Source: Physcia stellaris
Taxonomy: Eukaryota > Ascomycota > Lecanoromycetes > Caliciales > Physciaceae
Direction of reading: 5' to 3'
Assembly: GCA_018902385.1 (NCBI GenBank)
Contig: JABSSW010000033.1
Span: 62,001 to 126,000, forward strand
DNA: 64,000 bases
The notes beneath the pieces were generated by a model that had not been told where the DNA came from, did not search any database, and was given only the letters and a program-made list of their open reading frames with translations. Positions 23,701-35,111 of this stretch are shown piece by piece. Every line of letters begins with the position of its first letter. Positions within the stretch are counted from its first letter, which is position 1. The position numbers and the translations under genes are program-made.

Positions 23701-25461
23701 CTAATCTTCTTCTTGGCGGTCGAGCTTGCCGGCCAGTGTGCCACCATCGAGGATGCTGCCGAACATCGCGGCCTCGAATAGATAATTGACTTGCCAGGCG
23801 TGATGATTTGCATGACCAATGAGCCATACCATCTCCAGGACCATGCCTTGAGAGAAGTGTTCGGCTATGCGAAGCCGTAAGCCTTCCGTAAGATCGTACT
23901 CCCGCTGCTCGTCAATTTGGCCTCCCTTGACATATTCTAGAGGACCTGTTACAAGAGACCACCAGAGCTCCCTGAGCATTGGCTTTCCAGAGTTGTGATT
24001 GAGGAGATGGCGAACGTGATCACACGTTTCTTCGCCGTTGCAGGCGTACCTGGGATCAAGAGGCCTGCTGAAGCTTGTCATGCGGTAGTCCTTGTCAAAC
24101 ACCTCATCGAAATCCGCTTCGAACTGCGGCTGGGCAGGCGTCTTCCGTGCTTTCGGCCAGCCAAGAATGGCGCGTCGGAAGAACATGTGGCGGTCGTTTA
24201 CAATGTGCCAAGTATACAGTAAGGCACACATCCTTGCCACGGGCTCATGCCATCTTTGAGTCAGCATTCTGGCCCCTGTGGCGGCATAAGAATCGTACAC
24301 CCTGCGCAGGACGTCTTCGCTCACGATGCCTGTATCTGTGATATCCGTCACGTTCAGAAACGAGTTCAAGATCTCCGAATTGACTAGGTCACTTCCGACA
24401 TCGACGACATCAGTGCCTGGCGAGCTGAAGACCAAGTCACTCATGACCGCAGCCGGATCGAAACCACGTGCCATCGCTTCCCCAGCCATGCCCACTAGGC
24501 TGCTTTCTGATAGACAAATAATTTGTGCCATACGCCGGCTTAGCCGCGCTGACCGGTTTGACAAATGCGTTTTGGTTTGTTTCTCCAAGGCTATCTTACT
24601 TTGAACGTATTGCTTGCCAATAGCGGCGGCATTGCGCCGTTCGTAGCCCCCCACAGTACCCATCGCTCGCGGATCTACCAGGCCTCTCTGCAGTAGTGGC
24701 TCTAGAGATGGAAAAATGTAGTTGTATCCATGCTCGTAGTAAAAGACCATATCAGTCACGTAGTTTGAGAACATGGTTGGTGCATCAGCAGCGCCTATGA
24801 CGCAGTCAGCGAGCCCGCAGCCAAACAAGGCGTTGTTTGTCTTCAGAGCTTCGGGCCAGTCTCCAGCGCCGAAAGCCTTGAGGGCTTTTTCCGAGGCCTG
24901 GACCAATCCGGCGCCTTTCGGTGGAAGGACCTTACCCATGGAATGTTGTTCTTGTTTCCAGCGTTCCAGGTTAGAGGATAGCTGCAGCTGGACCACCGTG
25001 GGTCCCGAGACCAACGCAGACAGGGGTTTCACTTCGACTGGAAACTTGGTTTCTGATGCGTCCCTAATCTCTCTAAATAGTGCGGCGACAATACCCTTGG
25101 CCCGAGCTGATAGTGATGCCAACTCCACCACCGTGCCGTCACCTATGAGTTCTCTCACTTCAGAATAACCGGTATAGACAGGGAAAGAACCGTATCTCGG
25201 CTTCCAACCCACAAGCTTCATAGCTCGATTTCGAAAACCACTGCCCCAAAAGTAGGGGGGAATGTCAAATGGACCGCTCCGGAAAGCGTCTTTCTTCGGC
25301 ACTTTCACTTTGATCTTTAGGCCCATTAATTGAAATTCGCCCCAGTAGGTCTGATGAGGCCAGAACAGGGACCATGGGAGTGAAATTGCCACAGACGCCA
25401 GCCAGTACAGAGACCATACCACTAGCATTCCTACCGACGCCAGCTTATCCAACCGACCCAT
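23701..25461 (-). CDS. Membrane-anchored 586-residue protein, family not recognised
   Basis: A single intact frame runs from ATG 25461 to TAG 23701. Residues about 8-32 form one hydrophobic segment (GMLVVWSLYWLASVAISLPW), a probable N-terminal anchor with a large globular part behind it. The body is helical, with motif-like stretches. These include FGCGLADCVIGAADAP, DVVDVGSDLVNSEILNSFLN followed by DITDTG, RWHEPVARMCALLYTWHIVN followed by DRHMFFRR, and a C-terminal GHANHHAWQVNYLFEAAMF. The paired acidic stretches, the NSE tripeptide and the HxxHH cluster look like metal-binding or catalytic positions of a helical enzyme. I cannot name the family. Unusual fungal terpene cyclases and other helical metal enzymes are candidates to test, not a call. 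Intronless and complete, with nothing suggesting decay. Confidence 0.7.
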   Translation of the reverse strand: MGRLDKLASVGMLVVWSLYWLASVAISLPWSLFWPHQTYWGEFQLMGLKIKVKVPKKDAFRSGPFDIPPYFWGSGFRNRAMKLVGWKPRYGSFPVYTGYSEVRELIGDGTVVELASLSARAKGIVAALFREIRDASETKFPVEVKPLSALVSGPTVVQLQLSSNLERWKQEQHSMGKVLPPKGAGLVQASEKALKAFGAGDWPEALKTNNALFGCGLADCVIGAADAPTMFSNYVTDMVFYYEHGYNYIFPSLEPLLQRGLVDPRAMGTVGGYERRNAAAIGKQYVQSKIALEKQTKTHLSNRSARLSRRMAQIICLSESSLVGMAGEAMARGFDPAAVMSDLVFSSPGTDVVDVGSDLVNSEILNSFLNVTDITDTGIVSEDVLRRVYDSYAATGARMLTQRWHEPVARMCALLYTWHIVNDRHMFFRRAILGWPKARKTPAQPQFEADFDEVFDKDYRMTSFSRPLDPRYACNGEETCDHVRHLLNHNSGKPMLRELWWSLVTGPLEYVKGGQIDEQREYDLTEGLRLRIAEHFSQGMVLEMVWLIGHANHHAWQVNYLFEAAMFGSILDGGTLAGKLDRQEED

Positions 25462-27869
25462 GACTAAGACGTCTCGGTGTTGTATATTCTGTCAAATTAA
25501 GATATAGCAAGCTTCGGGTCGTATAAGAAAAAAGGCGAAACCTCGCTGCCGAGGATACTGGAGACCCTCGAAGGTACAGCGCTCAAAAAAGGATTCTTGC
25601 CTGTCTTATGACCCGCCATCGCGACTTGCAGGATCCTTCAAGACTTGGCATGCAAATCCTATGCATTGTCACCGAATTGGATCCAAGATTCTGCCGATCG
25701 TACGAAGACGGTACCAATCGTTGACGTAATGCTGACTGTGTTCAAGCGCCTCGTACTTCGGTTTTGCTCGCACATTGTCTCGTGTGGGGAATCTCACACC
25801 CTGTTCTAGGTTACACAACATGATGGTAGATCGAATCGGATGCGGGAAAAGGCAACCTGCATTCCGGTATGACTTGCTTGTGCGTCAAGCATCGGAATCT
25901 TTAACCGCTCCCTTGCTACGGCGCGGACCCATAAAATATTCATGACAATAGTGCATGAAAGATCGCTACAATACTATGGCAGACGTTCGCTGCCCACTGT
26001 GTCTTAGAAGTGTTCAGACGGCTACACAGAGGTCATACTGCATGCTAAGCTTCTCCTGTCAGTTTTAACAAACAGTCTCATCCACAAGTACTTATCTACA
26101 CTTCATTGTAGCTCTACAAGAGGGGAAATGAGAGCAATCAAACGACGATTGATTCGAGAAGTTGAGGCTCTGAGGAAATCGGGGTTCCTCGGAGAAGATA
26201 GGCACCTGAAATAGGTGATGAATTGGCCATTCCTCTCTTATCACAGTCATGCATCAAACACCCTCAGAGACCTAGCTATGACGAGCGCCTTACAAGTGTT
26301 GTACGCGATGTGGGTGTTCTAGCTACCATGGAGATATCTCATCATGCACGAATTATTCGTACACGTCCTACGTATTCACCGTCAATGCGTTTATGATTCG
26401 GCTAAAAGCTGTGACTTTTTTGCTTAGCGTGCACATAGAGGCTGTGATCAAGCGAGATCGAGTGAAATGGAGTTTCTATGATGTCGATAAGCGCCTGTGA
26501 TCTTGATAGAAGAGACCTGTGTCATTCTCCGAAAGCACGTCCGGTCTAATCGTGGGTCAAGATCCCACTAAAACTCGGGGCGCAAGTTCAGCAACGGCCC
26601 GATACAGGCCGCCAAGGGGACCCATCATTCGACGCAATCGTAAATCTCGCAATCCCACTAACAATCAACAACGACAGACTCGACTCCTCCATGCGTCACG
26701 CACTTGAAGGGTGCCAACGACTTGAATTAACCAACAGGCCTATCAGGAGATTTATATGCAAACGCTCATCGTAGGAGCTTACGGATCTAGAACTCGTATT
26801 CGTAAATCTCCCATTGGGCCGCTAATCAGGCTGCTCGACGCCAAGCCCTTGATTTGTTTTCAAGATCAGCGCTAATGAATTTTAGCTCAGCACTTAAATG
26901 CTTAGCGTCAAGGTTGATCTGAAGACGGAGAGGCTGCGATAAAGAAAATCAGGGTTGAGCTCAAGGTTAAACTGTACGTACTACCCTATATTGCAATTAA
27001 AACAAGCGCGAAACTAACTGCGAGGATGCTTGATGACGTGCATTAATGTGCATTAGTGTTGACCGTGAAATCTCAAGACGAAAGAAGGGATACGCTCACG
27101 CAGGTTGCACGCTGCTATTCATCATCGGCAAATCGTTCCTCATTTCATATTCCATTGGCGCGCAGCTCCCCATCGTCATTCCGGATGAATGTTCTCAGCT
27201 CGTCGCTGGCACTCTCAATTTCGAATCTACAACCATCCCCTTCGAGTCTATCTTTGGCTGTTTCGCTCTCCCCAACGCTGACCGCTTCCCAAACCGCAAA
27301 TGGGGCCTTGCTAATACAGCGCTGACACAATCCCCGCCTGCGAATAGATCAGAAGACCTCAAGTCCGTTTGGGTAGATCATCACATGGATGTAAATAGAG
27401 CGTATCCGTTGCAGGCGGATTCGTCGGTTCTCAATGGTGATAACCAGTTGTGTTGTGTGTGCGTGCAGATTCAGCATCAGTAGGCACATACAGGTAAAAG
27501 TTTGTCGTTCTTTTGATTTTGTCATTTCCATGGTTCTAGACGCGCTCTGACGTCGAGATCTGTGGCATTTCCGAATGCGTGGTTCGGCGTCTCCGGTGCT
27601 TAGCAAAGCGTAGAGCGAGCCTGAGGCTCTCGCCTACTAAAGAAAAACCATGCCGAAGCGGACGTTTCATCCGAAGATTCTCAAAAAGCAAAGAAAAGAC
27701 CGAATTTGAGCGAGTGTGTGGTTACATCACTCTGCATAATGCAAGATAATGAGGTGCAGCTCCGACTCTTCAAGCCTTGCCGAATGCTAGCTTACATCTC
27801 GATCCATAAGAGGAGCGAATTGTCGAGATCTTGAGCCTTTTCGAATTTGTAACAGTCCCTGTACCGACA
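25462..27869. other. Intergenic with dispersed-repeat copy and one weak ORF
   Basis: About 2.4 kb with no solid gene. A repeat copy lies at 26525-26587 (described separately). A 145-codon ATG frame at 27046-27483 (+) has no domain and overlaps a second open frame of similar length, so I do not call it. The right end should contain the promoter of the wax-synthase-like gene. Confidence 0.45.
26525..26587 (+). repeat. Dispersed repeat, copy 1 (tRNA T-arm-like hairpin)
   Basis: About 60 bp, containing ATTCTCCGAAAGCA and then TCGTGGGTCAAGATCCCACT and CTCGGGGC. The core is a perfect 5-bp stem (GTGGG/CCCAC) with a 7-base loop, like a tRNA T-arm. A second, more decayed copy lies at 35937-35992. It is probably a fragment of a SINE-like or other dispersed element. 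No complete tRNA fold surrounds it. Confidence 0.4.
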
Positions 27870-29303
27870 ATGGCCACGATGGCGTGGTCGTCTCTATTCT
27901 CCAACCCATTCACACTAATCATTTTTCAACGCTTTGCTATCGCCCTCTTGGCCGGCTTCATTCACTCGAACTCCCTGCTCCGGCCTCTGATTTTCTTGAT
28001 ACTCGTGTCTTGGAACCTGCAGCTCCTGCCAATATACCAGAACTACTTCTCCAAGAAAATATTGATCGTCTTCATCGCAGGCGAAGCAATCTGCACGCTC
28101 CTGCATTACATCGAAAAGATCTTGCTGAACAGATGGAGCTTCGATGCGCACTACCCGCAGTATACCACCTCCTCAACAGCTGCCAAAACCCCAGCGCCAG
28201 ACGTCAAGAAAGTACGTAAGAAGTCAGACATGAGGCAAGTCGGATCAATTTGGGACAGACTCCGCTTCGGCGCCTGGATAGCCTTTTCAGATCGGTACGT
28301 CGCCTCGCCCATGCAAGCGCCTGGGATGCCGCCTTATTCTTATTCCAATCCGTCATACATCCCGACCCGTGTGGCGTTCATACTTCGAAAGAGCATGATT
28401 ATCCTCACCTGCTACATCGCACTCGACATCCTAAGCTAAAGCAGCCATCCCGCTCTCAACGCCACTCGCTACGCAGACAGTAAGATCCCTTTCTTCAGCC
28501 GAGTCTGGCAGCGAGAGGTCACAGCCGAAGAATGCGCAGTGCGGGTCATGGCCAGCGCGGGATGGCGGTTTTCGACATATCTAGTTGTACAAGCGGATCT
28601 CTCAGCGTATAGCTTAATCGGCGTTATGCTGGGGGTTTCGAGGCCGGAGCTTGAGCGGCCTATCTTTGGTAATTTTGGGAAGGCGTATACTGTAAGAGGG
28701 TTCTGGTCGAAGAGTTGGCACCAGTTGCAGAGATGGCGGCTTGTTACTGTGGCTGACTTGGTGACTTATGATGTGTTGAAGCTTCCACGGTCAGCTTCTG
28801 CGAGGGGCAAGGGTGAGTATGGGTCAACAGCATCGCTTAGTCGCTTGGTCGCTAGGTACCTGCATTTGACTGTTTGCTTCCTGGTCTCCGGGCTTGCTCA
28901 TCATGTCCTCGATGTTGCGGTGGGAATGCGGTGGAGAGATTCCGGTGCAACGATGTTCTTTGTCATGATGGCCCCGGCGATAATGCTGGAAGACGCAGTG
29001 CAGTGGATATGGTCCAATATTGCAGCAGAGAAGAAACCCCAGGAGAATGGAAAGCTCATGTGGAGTAAAGACTTGTCTGGTTCGCCCAGAAACCCAGATG
29101 GGGACCTTTGGAAGCGACTAGTGGGCTATCTGTGGGTGATCACTTGGTCCAGCATCACCACCCCATGGTATGCTTACCCCACCTTAAGTCGGAATAAAGG
29201 GGAAGGGAGAGACGCTGTGTTGCCGCTCAGTATTATAGAGTATATCGGCTTGAGCTATGTCGGTCGCGGAAAACCCAATGATGGCTCATTGGTCGCGTCT
29301 TAG
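27870..29303 (+). CDS. Wax-synthase-domain MBOAT acyltransferase, interrupted by one in-frame TAA
   Basis: From ATG 27870 the frame is open for 189 codons, hits TAA at 28437-28439, and then stays open in the same frame for 288 more codons to TAG 29301-29303. Both halves belong together. The first has the N-terminal membrane spans of wax-synthase-like proteins. The second begins with SKIPFFSRVWQREVTAEE and carries the family block FWSKSWHQLQRW and the conserved FLVSGLAHH with the putative catalytic His (about residue 350). Relatives transfer acyl groups to alcohols, including acetylation steps of fungal secondary metabolism, in the ER membrane. No intron that removes the TAA has usable splice sites. 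It is therefore a nonsense mutation, readthrough or a base error. The start is ATG 27870 because the upstream in-frame codons are non-ATG. Confidence 0.75.
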
Positions 29304-30863
29304 ACCGTTAGAAGGGCCTCCAGCAACGAAGATGCTGTTTCTAGCGTGACCTTGTAACTTGCCAGGAACGTGTCTCTGCACTGCACTTCGTTCATTAAGG
29401 CTTTTGATGTTTGCGATCTTTTCGACCTTTTATCATGGCTGCTGTGGTCGGATGTATTCATGGAGAAGATCGTGGTAATCCCAGCAAGGAACGAATAGAT
29501 AGCAAAAATTCTGCACTAGAGAAGGCTCGCTTGTCCTTGCAACAGCCTGAGATGACTTTCGTATGTGAATCATATAGCGCCGGATGAATCTGTAAGCGAG
29601 CGACCAACCACAAGACAATTCAGGACATGTAATCAAAGAATTACGTCGATGATCAATGAATGGTGGTCGATTGATTGCTTTCTTCTCGTGAGATGATTTG
29701 AGATTCATTATCTTCATGACGCAACAACTTCATCAACATTGCATCGAATTACTTCATCTCAGCGTCATATGAAAGCGCTTATTGTACTCTACAATTGATA
29801 TACGGAATGTTAATCAATTAATTGAGTTGTGGTGGAACTATTGCAGTGTGCAATCAAATCCCCTGAAAAGTGGTATTTGGGCCGTGCCCCACTAGTTCTA
29901 CCGTAAGGATTAGTTCTAGTCTTGCATGCGGGTGAAGCCGCGAAGGGTTCCTTCTAGGCGACCGGATAGGCTTGCACCCCGCAATGGTCTGGACCGCAGG
30001 CCTAAACCCACCTAGAGAACCGAGCTTCATCCTGATAAATTTATCAGTCCTCTTGGTCAGGACCATATCGTAGATCCTCATCGCCTCTTCGCAGTCTTGG
30101 ATAAGGATCCCACTAAGCGAACCTTCAAACTTGCCATCACCTTTATGATTATAGTAATGAGGCTCTCCAGATCTTCCCACGTTCAATAAGATGAGCTTTG
30201 ACTTTGGTATTGGCGATTTTATCGTCTTTGGCGAAATTTGCTGAAATCTTTACAAGCGGTATAGAGACTCGCCTGGTATTCACTATCGAAACCCCGTACT
30301 CCGATGATCTGTTCTGTAATTCAACCTCCATGACTCAACAAATCTGATCGCCCTCCCTTTATCTCCAGCAGGAGAACCATCAACTCGACAGACCCATCAT
30401 CATCAAAACCGACAAGACCTCATGCTTCATTTTCACTGTGCAATAGGATTTGCCTTTAGCTTCACACAGAGCCTTTGTGTCACGATGGGCCTCGGGGAAA
30501 TGCGCACAGCTTTGTTCAAAAGGTACAGACATCAAGGCATCAGACACATCTATCTGCTTGGCGTGATTAAAATTGAAAAACTTTTTACGTTGTTTAGATA
30601 GAGAACCGTCGTGTAAATCATCTCGACCTCTGCCGATTGTATTTGTTTCTGCTTCGTTTTTCCACTTCCAGATTATTGTAGATTTTTCATCAATCCGAGC
30701 TTTTTCAAGTATTTCATTTTCCATGAATCTTCTATATCCGAAGGACCGGAAGAAAAAAACAATGAAAAAAGGAAAAAGGATATCTTTATACCTCAATCAC
30801 AAGATAGTGAAACTCGCTAGCTTTGAAAGCTGCGTTGTTGAGTCGTATACGCTCAACTGAATC
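29304..30863. other. Intergenic with a possible minus-strand relic
   Basis: On the minus strand, 30331-30186 (ATG, MEVELQNRSSEYGVSIVNTR) and 30186-29990 (KGDGKFEGSLSGILIQDCEE) read coding-like but in two different frames with a shift near 30180. This may be a broken gene, with no family recognised. The rest (29304-29850, 30340-30860) shows nothing. An A/T-rich stretch near 30560-30790 is open in several frames. Confidence 0.35.
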
Positions 30864-33398
30864 TCAATCCATGGACCAAACTCCAACATCCGAAGCCTCT
30901 GTGCGCCATGACGACGAGGATGATGCCGATGATACTGATGACGAAGATGTATGATCGTGGCCTGAGGGTTCTTCCGATACATCATCCGCACCAGTGACAA
31001 GACTTCCTTTCCCTTCGGAAAGCCACTGTTGAACCGTCTCAGCCGCTACCTCCAGTAAACGTGTGGTAGACGCCGTGGTAGTACCAATATTTCGCCTCCC
31101 CGCGAGTGTGGAGAAGACAAAGCCAACTACCATGGCCACGTTGTGTTCTCCATGTGACATGTAACCCTTTGTAAACTCTGGCCCTGTAACTTTCTCCTCC
31201 GCGGTCTGGAGACGCAGTAGCAGCTCGCGGCACAGGTTATGTATGGCGAAGTAATTGAACTCGAGATCTGGTATCTCAGCAGCTATGGTTGCAGCAAGCC
31301 GGTAGAGTAATGGCTGCCTCGTCTTTACTGCCGAAGTTTGGACGTCTTTGGTCTTCGCGTTGGTTTGACTTTTATTACTCTTTTGGATCCAGCCTTCTAC
31401 GACATCAGTCGAGACAGGCTCTCGATCGTATAACGAGGGACCGATCCGAGTAGTGGCCAATGTGGACGTCATTCCCATGAACTTCATCAAAGGCTTATTC
31501 TCTTTGTTGACTTTCAATTTCTTGTCGCGTTTGTTGGGTGCCCAGTTGGTTACCGACGAGCCTAATGTTAGACAGAAGTTGTTGAAGTAGCCCTCGAACG
31601 AAGATGGAGTATCGCCGATAAAGAACGTCGAGTCGCCTTGCATCTTCCGCAATGTCTCCAGGTCTCTCCAAGCAAGGTTCAAAGAGTTCTCCTGTTTCAG
31701 TGCGTGATATAGCTGTACCGTACACATAACAGTGCCTGGCACTGCGGCATACGCTGCTCCTTGTTGGTGGAATAGAGTCCTCATGTACTGAACCCATAGT
31801 CCACAATGCAGAAAATGGCGACGGAGGAACGTGTAGTCTTTATAGGGCCTACCCATGGCGCTTCGCAAGAGAGCAATGGGGTCCATCCCGCTGTCCCACA
31901 CCTCCAAATTTTTGAGTATATTCCGTCGTTCTGGGCATGAGTTCGGCAAGTTGTGGACAGATTGCTTGACATTGCGCATGACACGCTGCATGTCAGTCCA
32001 TCCTTTGCCAACCTGCAGTACCTCTAGTCAGAAAATTGCTGGAACTTGGGGAAGACATCATGTTATTACCTTAACAATGCTTAAGACGTCGAGATAGACC
32101 TGGGCGGCAAATGAGAACCATATTGGAACATCTGGCACCTCTTTCCGATCTCTCTTTGCCGTCTTTAGCGTCATCATCATGCCATAGGTCAGCTGGTCCT
32201 CGACCGGACTCGGTTTCGGAAGGTTGGCTGTGAGAGGGAGATCTGAGAGCATCTCCAAAAGAGCGGGTTTCAACCGTGCATACTTCTGGCGACCTGAACC
32301 CGACGTTGTCCCTGAATTTTCATTGTACCAGCCATAGAGGCCATTGTAAGAAGCAATCTCGCCGAGAGGATTCGCACGCACATGTGCAATGATGAGAATA
32401 AGGGGATTGATCAAGAGTGCGTCTGCAGTGTCAAAAGCGGCGAAGTTGTAATCGTCTGTGGGCCTCTGCTTGGCTTCGGCATCAACGCCCAAAACCGCAG
32501 AGACAGCATGGAAGTAGTCAACGTGAAACATCGATGAGCCACCATTCTCTTGCACAAGCGGCTTGATTTCATCTTCAAAGCTCCGTGCCAGCTCGATGGC
32601 CGTATTCGTAGCGACAGATACTGCCGCAATGTCCATGTCCCCCGCCTCGTATCTCGTCCAAAGCTCGGCGATTTCAGTCCTCATTCGAGAAAGGTCGTCG
32701 ATCAGTGTTGTCATGGCAAACAGAGCCTCAAAAAGCGAGTTCTTCTCCACTTCAACCGTGTACTCCGTTTCGTTTCGACTGGAAACCTCTACATTTGGGG
32801 CGGCTTCAAAGGCTGCAGATGGCTCGTAGACGTCCAAGATCTCGAAAAGACTTGAGATACCTTTCCCATCTCTATGAGTACCGACCTGGGAGATTGTATC
32901 CTTGAGAGCTGACACATTGAATGCTCCCTCGTTCTTCAGCGGCTGCAGCACTTTACGAACTTTTTCAAGAACGCTGACGAAGTACGAGTGGCGGGCATCT
33001 GACTTTTGGTCTGAACGTCGGCCCGCATCCTCCAACTTTTCAGAAAAGCTTTTGCGCACCCATATGACTCTTTCCAGAGCCACGGAAAAGTAGCTGGGTA
33101 TTTGGATACCTGCGGAGTCGGTTACACTGACAATGTGCTCGGCCAAAGGTACAAAGTCTGCTATAGCCAAAACGTACTTCGGCTTTGATGGCTCAGAGGG
33201 CACCGTATTCGGTACTTGCCCTGCTTTGGCTTGCTTTCGTTCTTTGCCTTTCAGTCTCGCTGACGGTTTAGTTGTAGCAGATGCTCCAACCTTGCCAGAG
33301 TAGCCAAAAGCTTTGGCTGTGGTAGCTAGCCATGACGCCACGTCATTGGTGTCACTCTTGTACTGCTGATATATACTTCTAAGAGATTCAGAAGTCAT
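30864..33398 (-). CDS. DUF6604-type fungal protein
   Basis: Two exons (33398-32070 and 32012-30864) join in phase 0 across a 57-bp intron (AAG/GTAATA donor, CTGCAG acceptor), giving 825 residues. The N-terminus (IYQQYKSDTNDVASWLATTA) followed by a basic linker and a long helical domain matches the layout of the fungal DUF6604 family. Those proteins start with a YK.DT..F..WL-like motif and are otherwise uncharacterised. The C-terminal half is also helical and ends in a Ser-rich tail (SSSSVSSASSSSSWRTE). No catalytic motif is evident. The family is often expanded in filamentous ascomycetes; its function is unknown to me. Confidence 0.8.
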
Positions 33399-33912
33399 GT
33401 TTGGTTTTATGGTAGGAGCTATTAGGCAGTCTTGGGTGATTCACTTCAGATGTCCTTATCCGAAAAGCCGGATCTTGTGAGTGTTGAAGGTGAAACGCGC
33501 TGCAATCGTGCTGCACTAATCACGGGGCTCTTTAGACTGCACCAAAGCCTTTGCGAGTGTTATGCTTGTCCGTCGAAAAAAAAATCCGATCCTCTGTCTG
33601 CTGCATCTTGAAGTCCGTGCTCGTGCATCCGACGTCCGTGCAAAATCCGTGCACAAAGACATAGTACTAGACTAATGCAAAGAGGCGAAACTACTTTGGC
33701 CAAGCCAAGCCATGATGAGATGCACTGTAAGTGAACACACGTATCTAGATAAGGTATGGTGAAGAGTCTTTATAGCAAGGTTTGACACTGCAATCGCCGA
33801 AACGCTCTCAGGATACGTCATCCCTAGGTACTCGACTTCTCTGTGTGGGGACGGCACGAATGTCCCTAGGGTTAAGCTAGTAATACTCAGGGTCCAGCTT
33901 GGCATCATTACA
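33399..33912. other. Intergenic
   Basis: Upstream flank of the DUF6604 gene. It includes an A9 run near 33577-33585. Nothing else recognised. Confidence 0.4.
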
Positions 33913-33914
33913 TA

Positions 33915-34101
33915 GAAGGTGCCACCCGGTAACCGGACAAACGGGGTAACCGGACAAGCTAGGGTTGACCTGGATCTTTCTAGGGTTCTGGCGTCGAGTT
34001 TAGGGTTGGTCTGATAGTCTGACACCCTAGCCCTAGGAAGACCTAGGCCAACCCTAACTTGTCCGGTTACCCCGTTTGTCCGGTTACCGGGTGGCACCTT
34101 C
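33915..34101. mobile_element. Hairpin MITE with near-perfect 53-bp terminal inverted repeats
   Basis: A 187-bp element flanked by TA (33913-33914, 34102-34103). The terminal arms, GAAGGTGCCACCCGGTAACC and onward, match their inverted copies over 53 bp with one mismatch. Weaker complementarity continues inward (TCTAGGG and CCTAGG blocks), so almost the whole unit forms one hairpin. Each arm also contains a direct duplication of GGTAACCGGACAA. There is no coding capacity. TA flanks and long TIRs fit a Tc1/mariner-derived MITE. The near-identical arms suggest recent activity or constraint. Confidence 0.88.
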
Positions 34102-34103
34102 TA

Positions 34104-35111
34104 AGCTTTTCTAGGTAAACTCCTACAATCACTCACTCGAATATCGATTACTATTGTTCATCACAATCCGGAATCGTTTTCCACCCATCACTCCACTTAC
34201 ACATCCATTTATTCAAGGATGTAAGGGTAATGCTTGATCACTAAGGTAGGTCGGCATTCTACCCACTCATCCATCTGAGTACATACGAGAGTACCCGATT
34301 GACATTTCATAAAAGGTGTATGTAGGCCACCTGGCATCTGATCCCATACCCAGTGCCTGAATAAGTCTATATCCTGGACCCAATATGCGACTATGTCTAA
34401 TACCCTAGTGAGCCAGACATAAGGACTCCGTACCTCGTACGGGTAGCTTGTGGCTCGTGACGAGACAATTGGATTATGTGAGTCAGTAGATGTTCTGCTC
34501 CTCTTAATATAAGCATATCATATCTTTAAGCATATCGACTTTCATAGAACACTTCCTATAAACAAAGTATATCGTTTCCTCTTTGAATAAAATTCCGGGC
34601 AAACTTGTCCTCCTTATAAAGTTTTCAAATTCGCGAACAATCAGCTCCAAGTGCAATCTCTCAATGCACACACATCGAAATATCTCGCCATTCTTCTCAT
34701 TGTCTGCAACAACAGAGTGTGCACACAGGTTAATTGCTGAAGTTTTCAGTAGAATCATTGAAATGCAGAGTAGACAACGAAGCTGGATAAGGCTAATCGC
34801 CTTGTTTCGACAGAAGTGTGAGCGATATTCAAGGACCTCAAACGAGTCCACATATCATATACGAATCCTGTGGACTGGCAAGCTGGCAGCTCAACTCGAA
34901 CACCCCATGGTGCCCCGGACTTATGTGTCTCAGAGACTCAGATGCGGTGTCACACAGCCGAGCTAATGCGCTTACTTGCAACCCAAGATCCGACATTGGC
35001 GCATGAGCCTATCAAATATAAGCGAAAAGCGACATGCAGCATATAAACGCTTAACATAAGAGAACATGAGACGTTGCGCCCTCTTTCTTCCGATCCCCGA
35101 GCCAAGCAACA
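34104..35111. other. Intergenic
   Basis: About 1 kb, AT-rich in its middle (34500-34800), with no supported gene. The right end should hold the promoter of the small secreted protein gene. Confidence 0.4.

Noticed and set aside
26551-26570. T-arm-like hairpin as a tRNA gene
   Set aside because: No acceptor stem, D-arm or anticodon arm can be folded around it, and the loop deviates from the B-box consensus.
27046-27483. 145-codon ATG frame upstream of the wax-synthase-like gene
   Set aside because: No domain or homology hint, overlapping another open frame of similar quality; not enough to call a gene.
27870-28439. Upstream half of the wax-synthase-like gene as an independent small gene
   Set aside because: The downstream frame continues in the same phase with the rest of the same protein family, so one interrupted gene is the simpler reading.
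23701-29303. Biosynthetic gene cluster made of the 586-residue protein and the acyltransferase-like gene
   Set aside because: Only two candidate genes, 2.4 kb apart, with no core synthase, P450 or regulator nearby; not enough for a cluster call.
33960-34060. CTAGGGTT repeats as telomere-like sequence
   Set aside because: The motif occurs only a few times, irregularly, inside the MITE; no TTAGGG array is present.
33672-34097. 141-codon minus-strand frame
   Set aside because: It reads through most of the hairpin MITE at 33915-34101 and has no domain; its openness comes from the inverted repeat.
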